Positions 8,202 to 15,961 of a stretch of 33,327 nt of DNA are shown piece by piece. Made by a program: the position numbers and the translations under genes. The DNA comes from Candidatus Thorarchaeota archaeon. Its GTDB lineage: Archaea; Asgardarchaeota; Thorarchaeia; Thorarchaeales; Thorarchaeaceae. Each line of letters starts with the position of its first letter. Position 1 is the stretch's first letter. The notes beneath the pieces are model-generated. The model searched no databases and had not been told where the DNA came from. It saw nothing but the letters and a program-made list of their open reading frames with translations. The stretch lies in the NCBI GenBank assembly GCA_016841005.1, contig JAEORG010000072.1:1-33327 (forward strand), read 5' to 3'.

Positions 8202-9043
8202 TTCGATTCATAAGACCTATTCTTTTCCATCCACTCGACTGCAAAATCTACAAGATTACGCATTGAAATAAAACGACTTGGAGCCTGTCCTATTTTCTTC
8301 AATTCATAGTTAATCGTAGCTTCATAAGCTTCGCCAATTATTTGGAAATCATCGCTGGAATAGTTCCTTTCTTTCCATGTTTTCCACACTCGAACTCCAT
8401 TCTCTAGGACAGCTGCACTCCAATTCATCCATGGAAATCCTTTGATGTTTGTCTTCGTTTCAGCAAAATGTAGAGCTGTATTGACCTCATGAGTTACTCC
8501 AATCAAGAGAATCTTTGCATCTAATTCATAGGCTCTTCCGAGTGGACTCTTTTCATCATACACATGATCAAGAGGATGAGTTTCTGTGATAGAATGAGCA
8601 TGTTTACCACAAGCGGCCCATGAAACTTGAGGATGATTACTTCTAATGACATTAGGATATTTTCTAAATACCTCTGGTAATCGACCGACTCGACGGGCAG
8701 GTGTTATGTCTGGTCGATAGGGGGGATACTCATCTCTGATGATTTGCCACCAAGATTCAGGCACTGAAGGATATTGCCATGGGCTTGGTTCTCCATTATC
8801 TGTACTATGTGTAGGTACAACAATAGTGCCCTCTTCTCCAACAGATTCCATCAGAGCCGCGATAACTGTTACTACACCACCAACAATCCAACCGATCTGG
8901 CTCATTGAGGAATGAACAATGACAACATCTCCAGATTTCAATCCAATCGAAAATAGGTCTCCAACTAATCTGGACTGAGTGATAGGTTCTTTTGTATTAT
9001 CTACAATGAGTTTTTCTCGTTCCCAGGGTTCTTTAGGAATCAT
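8198..9043 (-). CDS. AAC(3)-family N-acetyltransferase (aminoglycoside 3-N-acetyltransferase-like)
   Basis: A 281-residue protein that transfers an acetyl or acyl group from CoA to an amino group. Family hallmarks are visible in order: VHSSMSQIGWIVGG near residue 43, IVVPTHST near 75, the ARRVGRLPEVF segment near 115, SWAACGKHA near 143, HPLDHVYDEKSPLGRAYEL near 157 and ILLIGVTHEVNTALHFAE near 178. The length matches the family. In archaea such proteins are not tied to known aminoglycoside resistance and the native substrate is unknown. No clear ribosome binding site precedes the ATG at 9043, so the message may be leaderless. It overlaps the convergent TPR gene by about three bases and follows the M20 gene by 71 bases. 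Confidence 0.85.
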   Translation of the reverse strand: MIPKEPWEREKLIVDNTKEPITQSRLVGDLFSIGLKSGDVVIVHSSMSQIGWIVGGVVTVIAALMESVGEEGTIVVPTHSTDNGEPSPWQYPSVPESWWQIIRDEYPPYRPDITPARRVGRLPEVFRKYPNVIRSNHPQVSWAACGKHAHSITETHPLDHVYDEKSPLGRAYELDAKILLIGVTHEVNTALHFAETKTNIKGFPWMNWSAAVLENGVRVWKTWKERNYSSDDFQIIGEAYEATINYELKKIGQAPSRFISMRNLVDFAVEWMEKNRSYESN

Positions 9044-9114
9044 GAGATTGAAGAAGAAATAGGACTAATAACAGCAAAGGAGAAGGCAAGAAATACAGCG
9101 ATTCATGAAATCCT

Positions 9115-10296
9115 TCACAATTCAGATCCACACATTTCAATGATGACACCATTGAGAATATTAGCGAATGAAACTACGGATTCGAAATCTACATACTCTA
9201 CAGCTGAATGAGCACCGTCCCCAGATGGACCAAACAGAACACTGGGAGTACCTGAATCAGAAATCAAAGCTGCATCCGTCCACCATGGAGCACCAATTAT
9301 ACTCTGAGTTTGAGTCAATATTCGCTCAGAAACGAGTTGAATCGTTTGCACAATATCTTCATCCGTTGAAGTATCTAAACCGGATCTATAGAGAAAAATC
9401 TCTGAATCTGCTTGAAACTGAGAATCCTCACTGCCTAACTCTTGAAGAATAGTATTAATCTCTTCTAAAACAAAATCCAATGTTTCGTGAGGTAGTGTTC
9501 GTCGTTCCAACTCAATTCTACAAGTATCAGGATAGGTGCTGAGCTCTATCCCTCCTTCGATAAGTGACGCATGAACAGACCCACGACCAAGAATGGGATG
9601 AGGAAGTGCTTCCTTTAATCGTCCATCTAAATTCTCAAGAGCAACTAACACCTTTCCTGCCTTAGCAATTGCATCAACTCCAACATCGTACATACTTCCA
9701 TGGGCTCGTTTTCCATGTACTACGATTCTTGCCCAAGCAAAACCTCTATGAGTCGTGATTATGTCCAGTCCTGTAGGTTCACAAACAATAGCTGAGTGAG
9801 CTCTATATCTCTTCACTACCTCTTCTGTACCGATACTTGCATATTCCTCATCAGCCACAAATGTGAAAATCACATCGCCATTCAACTTGACTCCTGACTT
9901 GACTATTGCTTCAGCAGAAAGAAGCATCGCAGCTAGACTGCCTTTCATATCGAATGCCCCTCTGCCGTAGACCTTTCCATTTTTGTAGATTGGTTCGAGG
10001 GGATCAATATCCATGTCTTCGAAACTAACTGTATCTGTATGGCCATTCAACATCAAACTTCGTCCGTTACCAGAACCTCTCATAATTCCGATTACATTTA
10101 CTCTATTTTCACCTAACTCTTGATATTCCACTTCTAATCCTAGTGTGCTAAGATATTGACCGATGAAATTAGAGATTTCCAGCTCTCCCTGACTACCTTG
10201 AATTAAGGAGGGATTTACGGAATCAATTTTAATCAATTTCTGGAGTGTTTCTATCAATTTTGCAGAATCAACAGTTGGAACATTCATGAAACTCAA
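9115..10296 (-). CDS. M20-family metallohydrolase (ArgE/DapE/ACY1-type deacylase or peptidase)
   Basis: A 393-residue cytoplasmic hydrolase that cleaves an N-acyl or peptide bond with two zinc or cobalt ions. Visible metal and catalytic motifs in order are GHTDTV (His, Asp), GRGAFDMKG (bridging Asp), DEEYAS (catalytic and binding Glu), CEPTG (Glu) and GDGAHSAVEYV (His) near the end. The lid domain lies between. Substrate cannot be assigned: acetylornithine, succinyl-diaminopimelate, N-acyl amino acids and carbamoyl compounds all occur in this family. It follows the LRR and M24 genes on the same strand, and that neighbourhood points to catabolism of an amino acid derivative. The start is ambiguous between this TTG (GAGG four bases upstream) and an ATG at 10287. 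Confidence 0.88.
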   Translation of the reverse strand: MSFMNVPTVDSAKLIETLQKLIKIDSVNPSLIQGSQGELEISNFIGQYLSTLGLEVEYQELGENRVNVIGIMRGSGNGRSLMLNGHTDTVSFEDMDIDPLEPIYKNGKVYGRGAFDMKGSLAAMLLSAEAIVKSGVKLNGDVIFTFVADEEYASIGTEEVVKRYRAHSAIVCEPTGLDIITTHRGFAWARIVVHGKRAHGSMYDVGVDAIAKAGKVLVALENLDGRLKEALPHPILGRGSVHASLIEGGIELSTYPDTCRIELERRTLPHETLDFVLEEINTILQELGSEDSQFQADSEIFLYRSGLDTSTDEDIVQTIQLVSERILTQTQSIIGAPWWTDAALISDSGTPSVLFGPSGDGAHSAVEYVDFESVVSFANILNGVIIEMCGSEL

Positions 10297-10335
10297 TCAT
10301 CCTCTTTTCGTTTTCGCTTTCAAGACAAGATTAGT

Positions 10336-11358
10336 TCATCCAATCCATTCAACTGGATGGTCATCAAGTAATTTCTTCAACCACTGATGGCCAAACTCAG
10401 GGTCTATAGCAAATTCTCCATCATGTTCTTCAAACTCTCTGTCAGGAATTCCAAGAATATTTGGAATTTCATCTTTCATCTTCTTCGGAATTTCAAGAAT
10501 AACGTTGGAATCCAGTAGAAATGGTGGTTCTCCAAGTGCCTGTTCCGTGAACATTGGTTTCTCAAGAATTCCACTTATGTCTAGATGACCTATGTTGTTT
10601 TTCGAGAGATTGATACTACCTATTCTGGACAGTGGACTTAGAACATTAAGGTCAAACGATTTGAGTTGACAATCAGTCAGTTCTAGCCTATCAATTGCTT
10701 CGAGGTTTTGAAAAATTGAAAAGTCAATATTGAGGTCGATTTCAGAACTATAGCATCCATTAATCTGGAAGACTTTCAGGGGTATATCTTTAGGAAGGGT
10801 AACAAGATAGGGTTTTGTTGGATTTTCAGGACCCAAATCACCAAGGTATATACTGGTTAGAGTTTTACATCCTGAAAGAACACTAAGATCTAATTCTGAA
10901 TTATCCAATGAATAGAGCCCTATCGATCCAAGCTTTGGCAGTGATTTCAGAATTTCAAGTCCAGATAATTTCTTCAACGGGCAGGCGATAGTCACACTAT
11001 ACAGCTCAGGATGACTTGCAAGTGGTGTTAGATCTATATCCTCGATTGGTGATTCCGGATTAACGTTGATCTCGATGCCAGTTAGGTGTTCAAATTCCTG
11101 TATCCCATCGAGGGTGATTTTCTTCAGATACGGACCTTCTGTAATCTTAAGGAGGAGAAGATCTTCAAGTTCCCTAAGAAGTGAGAGGTCAAAAGATTTT
11201 CCTTCTGTTATTTCAATGGTTAATACTTGAACTTCTGGTGCTGCTGCTACAATATCTTCAACAAGTTCCAAGTTATATGAGTCAGCGATGGTGATTCGAT
11301 GGAGTCCTTTCATTGATTCACGTCGCGCCTTTCGTTCTTTTGCTAAATCTTCAGCCAT
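10336..11358 (-). CDS. Leucine-rich-repeat protein
   Basis: A 340-residue protein in which most of the length consists of irregular LRR units of about 22-27 residues, for example LSLLRELEDLLLLKI, LTPLASHPELYSVTI, LSVLSGCKTLTSIYLGDL, FSIFQNLEAIDRLELTDC and LNVLSPLSRIGSINLSKNNI. It has no signal peptide or transmembrane helix, so it probably acts as a cytoplasmic binding scaffold. The C-terminal 80 residues lack repeats and are acidic. The ATG at 11358 has GGAG five bases upstream. It lies 35 bases after the M24 gene and 39 before the M20 gene on the same strand, so it is probably part of their operon, yet nothing in it suggests a catabolic role. Confidence 0.8.
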   Translation of the reverse strand: MAEDLAKERKARRESMKGLHRITIADSYNLELVEDIVAAAPEVQVLTIEITEGKSFDLSLLRELEDLLLLKITEGPYLKKITLDGIQEFEHLTGIEINVNPESPIEDIDLTPLASHPELYSVTIACPLKKLSGLEILKSLPKLGSIGLYSLDNSELDLSVLSGCKTLTSIYLGDLGPENPTKPYLVTLPKDIPLKVFQINGCYSSEIDLNIDFSIFQNLEAIDRLELTDCQLKSFDLNVLSPLSRIGSINLSKNNIGHLDISGILEKPMFTEQALGEPPFLLDSNVILEIPKKMKDEIPNILGIPDREFEEHDGEFAIDPEFGHQWLKKLLDDHPVEWIG

Positions 11359-11393
11359 GGTCGCTCCAATCCTTCATCCTAGAAATTTTAATT

Positions 11394-12587
11394 CTATAAC
11401 TCTGTGACCTCCAATGGAGTCTTTGCTAAGACATCGCAACCATTCTTTGTTATTACAATGGGACCCTCATATCGAAATCCAATAGCCTCCTCTGGTACCA
11501 TCATCTGCATTGCACATATGACAACCTGCCCTACGTCATACACATGATCGGGATCCGTCCAATATGGCATTGGTCCTGTATTCATACCAATCCTCCATTC
11601 ATCACCCATGACTCCAATGCCATGCTCAAACCCTGGCACAAGATACTGAGCGATTCCTTTAGCATCAGCCCAGTCCATCATGTCATCAGCCATTTTCCCA
11701 GGAGTCATTCCAGGTGAATACATATCGATCACACGAGTAATTGTTTCAATGAAATAATCAGCAAGCTCTCTCTGACGGTTTGTTACGGGAGATAGCAGAT
11801 AATTATGCGAATGATCACCAAGACCTAGCTTGAACATTGCATGGAGGTCTACCATTAGTGGCTCTCCGCTTTTAGTGGGTTTTGTTGTAGCTGGTGTACA
11901 AGCACCCATTGCATAGGCAGTTCGATAACCTGAAGCTATCTCATTTCCTGTGGTATAGCTCCACGACCATTCACTTCCCGCCTTCCTCATTGCCGCCTCA
12001 GCAATTCCAGCAATTTCTGTTTCAGTCATTCCCACCTCAAATTGATTAAGTACTGCCTTGTGACCAATATCCACAATATCAGAAGCTTTACGAAACCTGT
12101 TAATCACTCCCTGGGATTTGACTATTGAGAGCTGGTCTACAATGTCATGTGCATTCACAAACTCTGTATTTGGTAATCTTCTCTTAATCCAAGCAAATTC
12201 TTCAGTTGTGAGATTGCCTTCGGGAAGATAACAAGACATACCAAGTTCTACACCAACTCTTCCTTCCCCAGATGGAGGTAGGTATTCTTCAAGTTCATCA
12301 CTGATGACATCCATCTGGTGACCTCCACCAAGTGGACCAAACCCTCTAACATCATCTAACCAACTATCATCACGCACTCTCTCTGCATCAATCACAAACG
12401 TGAAGATTGCTGGTTCTCCAGACTGAGGTATAACTATGAATGAACGCCAAGGACAAAACACATCTCCAATGTAGCTAATAGTTCTCAGTCGAGACCCAAG
12501 ATACACCTGTAAATTCCACTCTTGCATCATATCTTGCATATCATGTAGTTGTTTCTTGTAATCAATAGAGTAGTCGTATTCTGTCAT
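11394..12587 (-). CDS. M24-family (creatinase / aminopeptidase P fold) hydrolase
   Basis: A 397-residue protein with the creatinase N-terminal domain (about 1-155) and the pita-bread catalytic domain (about 160-397). Expected metal ligands of M24 peptidases are seen at D247 (MVDLHA), D258 (LGDHSHNY), H322 (GFEHGIGVMGDEW) and E374 (GFRYEGPIVIT). By my hand alignment the remaining Glu, normally in an EPG-like motif, falls on A359 (VVICAMQMM). It could thus be a peptidase with altered metal binding or a metal-independent C-N hydrolase like creatinase; the substrate is unknown. GAGGTG overlapping the stop region of the SCP2 gene serves as its ribosome binding site, showing tight coupling to that gene. 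Confidence 0.85.
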   Translation of the reverse strand: MTEYDYSIDYKKQLHDMQDMMQEWNLQVYLGSRLRTISYIGDVFCPWRSFIVIPQSGEPAIFTFVIDAERVRDDSWLDDVRGFGPLGGGHQMDVISDELEEYLPPSGEGRVGVELGMSCYLPEGNLTTEEFAWIKRRLPNTEFVNAHDIVDQLSIVKSQGVINRFRKASDIVDIGHKAVLNQFEVGMTETEIAGIAEAAMRKAGSEWSWSYTTGNEIASGYRTAYAMGACTPATTKPTKSGEPLMVDLHAMFKLGLGDHSHNYLLSPVTNRQRELADYFIETITRVIDMYSPGMTPGKMADDMMDWADAKGIAQYLVPGFEHGIGVMGDEWRIGMNTGPMPYWTDPDHVYDVGQVVICAMQMMVPEEAIGFRYEGPIVITKNGCDVLAKTPLEVTEL

Positions 12588-12596
12588 AACTACACC

Positions 12597-13019
12597 TCAA
12601 AATTCAGTTGGTACTGTTGCAATGATTTTGTTTAGTTTGTCAACAACACTTGACAAACGGAGTGCCTTTACCATGTTCCCCTTTAGTTTGATTTTATTTC
12701 TCATGAGTGCTGTACGAGCCCCAAGTTCAGCCATGGATATCTGCCTGAAAATCTCATAGTCACCTATAATCTTGAACTCAGCTTCTCTTGATGCAACTTC
12801 ATCATCATCTGTTCCTACGAGTCCTTCTGCCATTACGCCATCTTCAAATCTGAAGTACATATAGCGCTGTTTTCCATCGGGACAATTCCGCACGATATTG
12901 ACCATGGATGATGAAACTTTCTTCATCTCTTCAGGTGTCAGCTCAGCCTTGACTCTCCTTTCAACCTCATCCATCCATTCTTTAGATAGATACATCAGCT
13001 TTGAACCATCATCAGTCAT
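12597..13019 (-). CDS. SCP2 sterol-carrier-type domain protein
   Basis: A 140-residue single-domain protein. The pattern YMYFRFEDGVMAEGLVG (beta strands), AEFKIIGDYEIFRQISMAEL and ALMRNKIKLKGNMVKALRLS matches the SCP2 fold, a small hydrophobic-ligand-binding domain often fused to or encoded beside lipid or acyl-CoA enzymes. The ligand is unknown. The ATG at 13019 is chosen because a full GGAGG lies seven bases upstream; the frame runs further upstream, but those residues do not look like the family. It heads the minus-strand run SCP2-M24-LRR-M20-acetyltransferase and is divergent from the glycyl radical enzyme gene across about 120 bases. Confidence 0.8.
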   Translation of the reverse strand: MTDDGSKLMYLSKEWMDEVERRVKAELTPEEMKKVSSSMVNIVRNCPDGKQRYMYFRFEDGVMAEGLVGTDDDEVASREAEFKIIGDYEIFRQISMAELGARTALMRNKIKLKGNMVKALRLSSVVDKLNKIIATVPTEF

Positions 13020-13099
13020 TTCAAGTCCTCCTTTATCGAACCTGCCCTTGATAGGCAAGCCATCAGATATAGATTGTTGCCAATTTATCCTACACGTCA

Positions 13100-13107
13100 C
13101 TTATATC
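13100..13107 (+). promoter_or_regulatory. TATA-like element ahead of the glycyl radical enzyme gene
   Basis: CTTATATC lies 36-43 bases upstream of the GTG start at 13143 in the 123-base divergent control region. An archaeal TATA box at this distance would give a leader of roughly 10-15 bases. Confidence 0.35.
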
Positions 13108-13142
13108 GAAATGTGCCATGAGATTGTATTTGCGGGATAGAA

Positions 13143-15491
13143 GTGTCGACTGAAAGAATTCAATCACTTAGGAAGAATATTGTTGGAGCAGTTCCAAGTG
13201 TATCGATTGAGCGTACAAAATTTTACACAAGCTCGATGATAGAAACAGAAGAGGAACCAATTATAGTTCGACAGGCAAAAGCTCTAGAAAATGTCCTGAA
13301 CAAAATGAAAATCCAAATACTTGAGGATGAACTAATTGTTGGTACAGCTGTTGAAACTATCCCAGGTGCAATTGTCTATCCTGAAGCTCACGGAACTCGG
13401 GTCATCCCCGAACTCGAGGACCTCGTTGAGAGAGAAAAACATCTCTTCAAGATTTCAGATGATGATATTGACTACTTCAAGGATGTTGTAAATCCATATT
13501 GGTATGAGAGGTCTCTGATGGCATATGCAGATGAAACTACTCCTCAAGAAGTAATGGATACATTGTATACAGGAGCCTCATTCATTCTGACAGAAATGGC
13601 AGGTTATGGTCATGTAAGTATCAATTATCCCTCTTTACTTTCAGCTGGATTTCAAGCATTATTAGAGAAAGCTCAAGAGAGAATTACTCAGACTGATTTT
13701 ACAGATGAGAATCAGAGAGATTTCTACAGAGCATCCTCAATAGTTACTAATGCAATCATTGCATACGCGCAAAGGTATGCAGATTTAGCAATTGAGATGG
13801 CTTCTAAAGAATCCAGAGAAGAAAGGAGTAAGGAACTGGAAATCATCGCAAAGGCTTGTCAGCAAGTACCAGCAAATCCGCCCAGATCATTTCATGAAGC
13901 GCTTCAATTTATGAGATTTACACATTTGGTTTTGGGTTTAGAAACGTATGACGGACAAGCAATATCGATGGGAAGAATGGATCAGTATCTCTACCCATTC
14001 TATAAGAAAGATATTGAGAAAGGAGTATTAACTCCTGAGAGTGCTAAAGAGCTAATTGGTTCTCTTTGGATTAAGATTAACGAACAGATACCACTCTTTG
14101 ACCGTCTTGTGAGTATGTATTTTGAGGGCCTCTTGACAACTCAAGCTGTTACCGTTGGAGGAGTTGACGGAGATGGAGAGGACGTGACAAACGAACTCAC
14201 ACATCTCATTCTAGAGGCTACGAAAGATACAGCTCTTCCTCTTCCAAATGTACACATACGTGTAAACAAGAAAACGCCACCTGAATTGATGCATACCGTC
14301 ACAGAGGTTATCGCATCGGGAAGAAACAATGTTGCTGTTTTCAATGACGAAATCATCATACCTTCACTAATCAGAAAAGATGTTTCCTTGGAAGATGCAA
14401 GAAATTACTCGACTGTTGGATGTGTTGAACTTGCCCCCTTTGGAAACAGCTTCACATCATCTGATGCTGCATTATTTAATCTCCCTCTTTGTTTGGAATT
14501 AGCACTTACAAATGGACAGAGTATTGCTCTTGGAGAAAAGTTAGGCCTAGAAACTGGAAATCCTGAAGAATTCACATCAATTGAAGATGTCATTGAAGCA
14601 TTCAAGAAACAGGTATCACACTTTGTGAATCAAATGGTAATAGGCTCTAACTGTCTGGAGAAGGCAAATCTTGATCTCAAACCAACACCTTTCTTATCGT
14701 TGTGTGTCGACAATTGTTTTGAGAAGGGGAGAGACATCACCACAGGTTCAGCAAAGTACAATTTTACTGGTGTACAAGGTGTGGGTCTGGCGGACGTTGC
14801 AGATTCCCTTGCGGCCTTGGATCTCTTTGTATTTAAAGAACAGAGAATCACTATTGCAGAAGTAATAGATGCATTGAAGACGAATTTTGATGGTAATGCT
14901 GAGCTTAGAGAACTTCTTGTAAACAAGGGATCAAAGTATGGAAACGATGATGAGCTCGCAGATAGATATGCAAGACTTGTCGCAGATATCTTTAGCGAAG
15001 AGGTTGAGCAACACAAGAACATTCGTGATGGATGGTTCATTGCAGGGATGTACTCAGTATCAACCCATATTGGCTTCGGATATGTTACTGGAGCACTGCC
15101 GAGTGGTCGTTTAGAAGGAACAGCTCTCAGTAATGGGGCTTCACCGGCTGTAGGATCAAATAGAAAGGGATTGACTGCAACTATTAATTCTGTCAGCAAA
15201 TTAGATTTCAAAAGATATCCAAACGGAATCGCGTTCACATTAAATATAGACCCAAATCTTCTCTCTGGACCTGAAGGAATAAACCTTCTAACATCTCTAA
15301 TTCAATCATATTCTAAAAAAGGTGGGATGCAGGTTCAGTTTAATGTGACAAAGACTGAGGACTTGATTGCGGCACAAATGAATCCTGATGCCTACCGAGA
15401 TTTACTTGTACGCGTAGCGGGATACAGTGCGTATTTCACTGATATGGCAAAAGATGCTCAGGATGAGGTAATTCATCGATTTACTATCTAA
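13143..15491 (+). CDS. Glycyl radical enzyme (pyruvate formate-lyase superfamily, dehydratase/lyase type)
   Basis: A 782-residue oxygen-sensitive radical enzyme of full family length. The C-terminal glycyl radical motif RVAGYSAYF places the radical on G760. The active-site loop GCVELAPFG holds C427 with E429 two residues on, the C-x-E arrangement of glycerol/diol dehydratases, choline lyase and hydroxyproline dehydratase. Pyruvate formate-lyase itself has two adjacent Cys instead. The likely chemistry is therefore elimination from a polar carbon substrate; the substrate cannot be read. No radical SAM activating enzyme is present in the window. GTG start with GGGATAG just upstream. It is divergent from the SCP2 gene and ends eight bases from the convergent ferritin-like gene. 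Confidence 0.92.
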   Translation: MSTERIQSLRKNIVGAVPSVSIERTKFYTSSMIETEEEPIIVRQAKALENVLNKMKIQILEDELIVGTAVETIPGAIVYPEAHGTRVIPELEDLVEREKHLFKISDDDIDYFKDVVNPYWYERSLMAYADETTPQEVMDTLYTGASFILTEMAGYGHVSINYPSLLSAGFQALLEKAQERITQTDFTDENQRDFYRASSIVTNAIIAYAQRYADLAIEMASKESREERSKELEIIAKACQQVPANPPRSFHEALQFMRFTHLVLGLETYDGQAISMGRMDQYLYPFYKKDIEKGVLTPESAKELIGSLWIKINEQIPLFDRLVSMYFEGLLTTQAVTVGGVDGDGEDVTNELTHLILEATKDTALPLPNVHIRVNKKTPPELMHTVTEVIASGRNNVAVFNDEIIIPSLIRKDVSLEDARNYSTVGCVELAPFGNSFTSSDAALFNLPLCLELALTNGQSIALGEKLGLETGNPEEFTSIEDVIEAFKKQVSHFVNQMVIGSNCLEKANLDLKPTPFLSLCVDNCFEKGRDITTGSAKYNFTGVQGVGLADVADSLAALDLFVFKEQRITIAEVIDALKTNFDGNAELRELLVNKGSKYGNDDELADRYARLVADIFSEEVEQHKNIRDGWFIAGMYSVSTHIGFGYVTGALPSGRLEGTALSNGASPAVGSNRKGLTATINSVSKLDFKRYPNGIAFTLNIDPNLLSGPEGINLLTSLIQSYSKKGGMQVQFNVTKTEDLIAAQMNPDAYRDLLVRVAGYSAYFTDMAKDAQDEVIHRFTI

Positions 15492-15499
15492 TGATATCC

Positions 15500-15961
15500 T
15501 TAGAGTGTAACCTGAAGAGTGTCAATATTATCTTGATTCTCATCAGCCAGTCTATCAAATTCAGTTGCAGCTTCGATCAAGAATTCTATCTTTAGCGATC
15601 CTTTCTCGTAGAAGTGTTTCCTTGTTTCCTCGATTGCTTTTGCTACTGCTTGGATAGTATCATCATCTGGTGAGTCTGGAAGTCCTGTGGTCAGCTGATA
15701 AGAATCACTATCAAGATTCTTGATTGGTTCAAGAATCATTTCTGTAACATTCTCTCTTCGAATCCTCTCTAACGTTTTCATCCGAGTGATACATGCCGTC
15801 ATGAGAGAATGGACAACATGTTTCAATTCCTCTCCAGATATCAGACTAAGTGCCTTATCATAGAAAGTCTTTGATTGCTCTTCCAATTCTAAAGCGTATT
15901 TCATCACTGCACCAAAGGTACCCAATTCCAGTTTTTTCACATCCTCACCAATTACTACCAA
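15500..15961 (-). CDS. Ferritin-like helical protein, function unknown
   Basis: A 153-residue all-helical protein. The segment MKYALELEEQSKTFYDKAL resembles the first helix of ferritin-like and rubrerythrin-like four-helix bundles, and HVVHSLM could supply further ligands. However, the usual second E-x-x-H motif is not evident (ITRMKTLERIRRE stands there), so a di-iron site is doubtful. Its start overlaps the end of the semialdehyde dehydrogenase gene by seven bases, which implies translational coupling and a job tied to that pathway. The TTG at 15961 has no ribosome binding site; a GTG at 15940 has GGTGAG a few bases upstream and may be the true start. Confidence 0.6.
   Translation of the reverse strand: MVVIGEDVKKLELGTFGAVMKYALELEEQSKTFYDKALSLISGEELKHVVHSLMTACITRMKTLERIRRENVTEMILEPIKNLDSDSYQLTTGLPDSPDDDTIQAVAKAIEETRKHFYEKGSLKIEFLIEAATEFDRLADENQDNIDTLQVTL

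Noticed and set aside
8198..9043. Acquired antibiotic resistance gene on a mobile element
   Set aside because: No transposase, integrase or flanking repeats are present, and the gene is tightly packed against its neighbour like native genes.
14630..15238. Minus-strand open frame of 202 codons
   Set aside because: It is fully antisense to the glycyl radical enzyme and mirrors its codon pattern.
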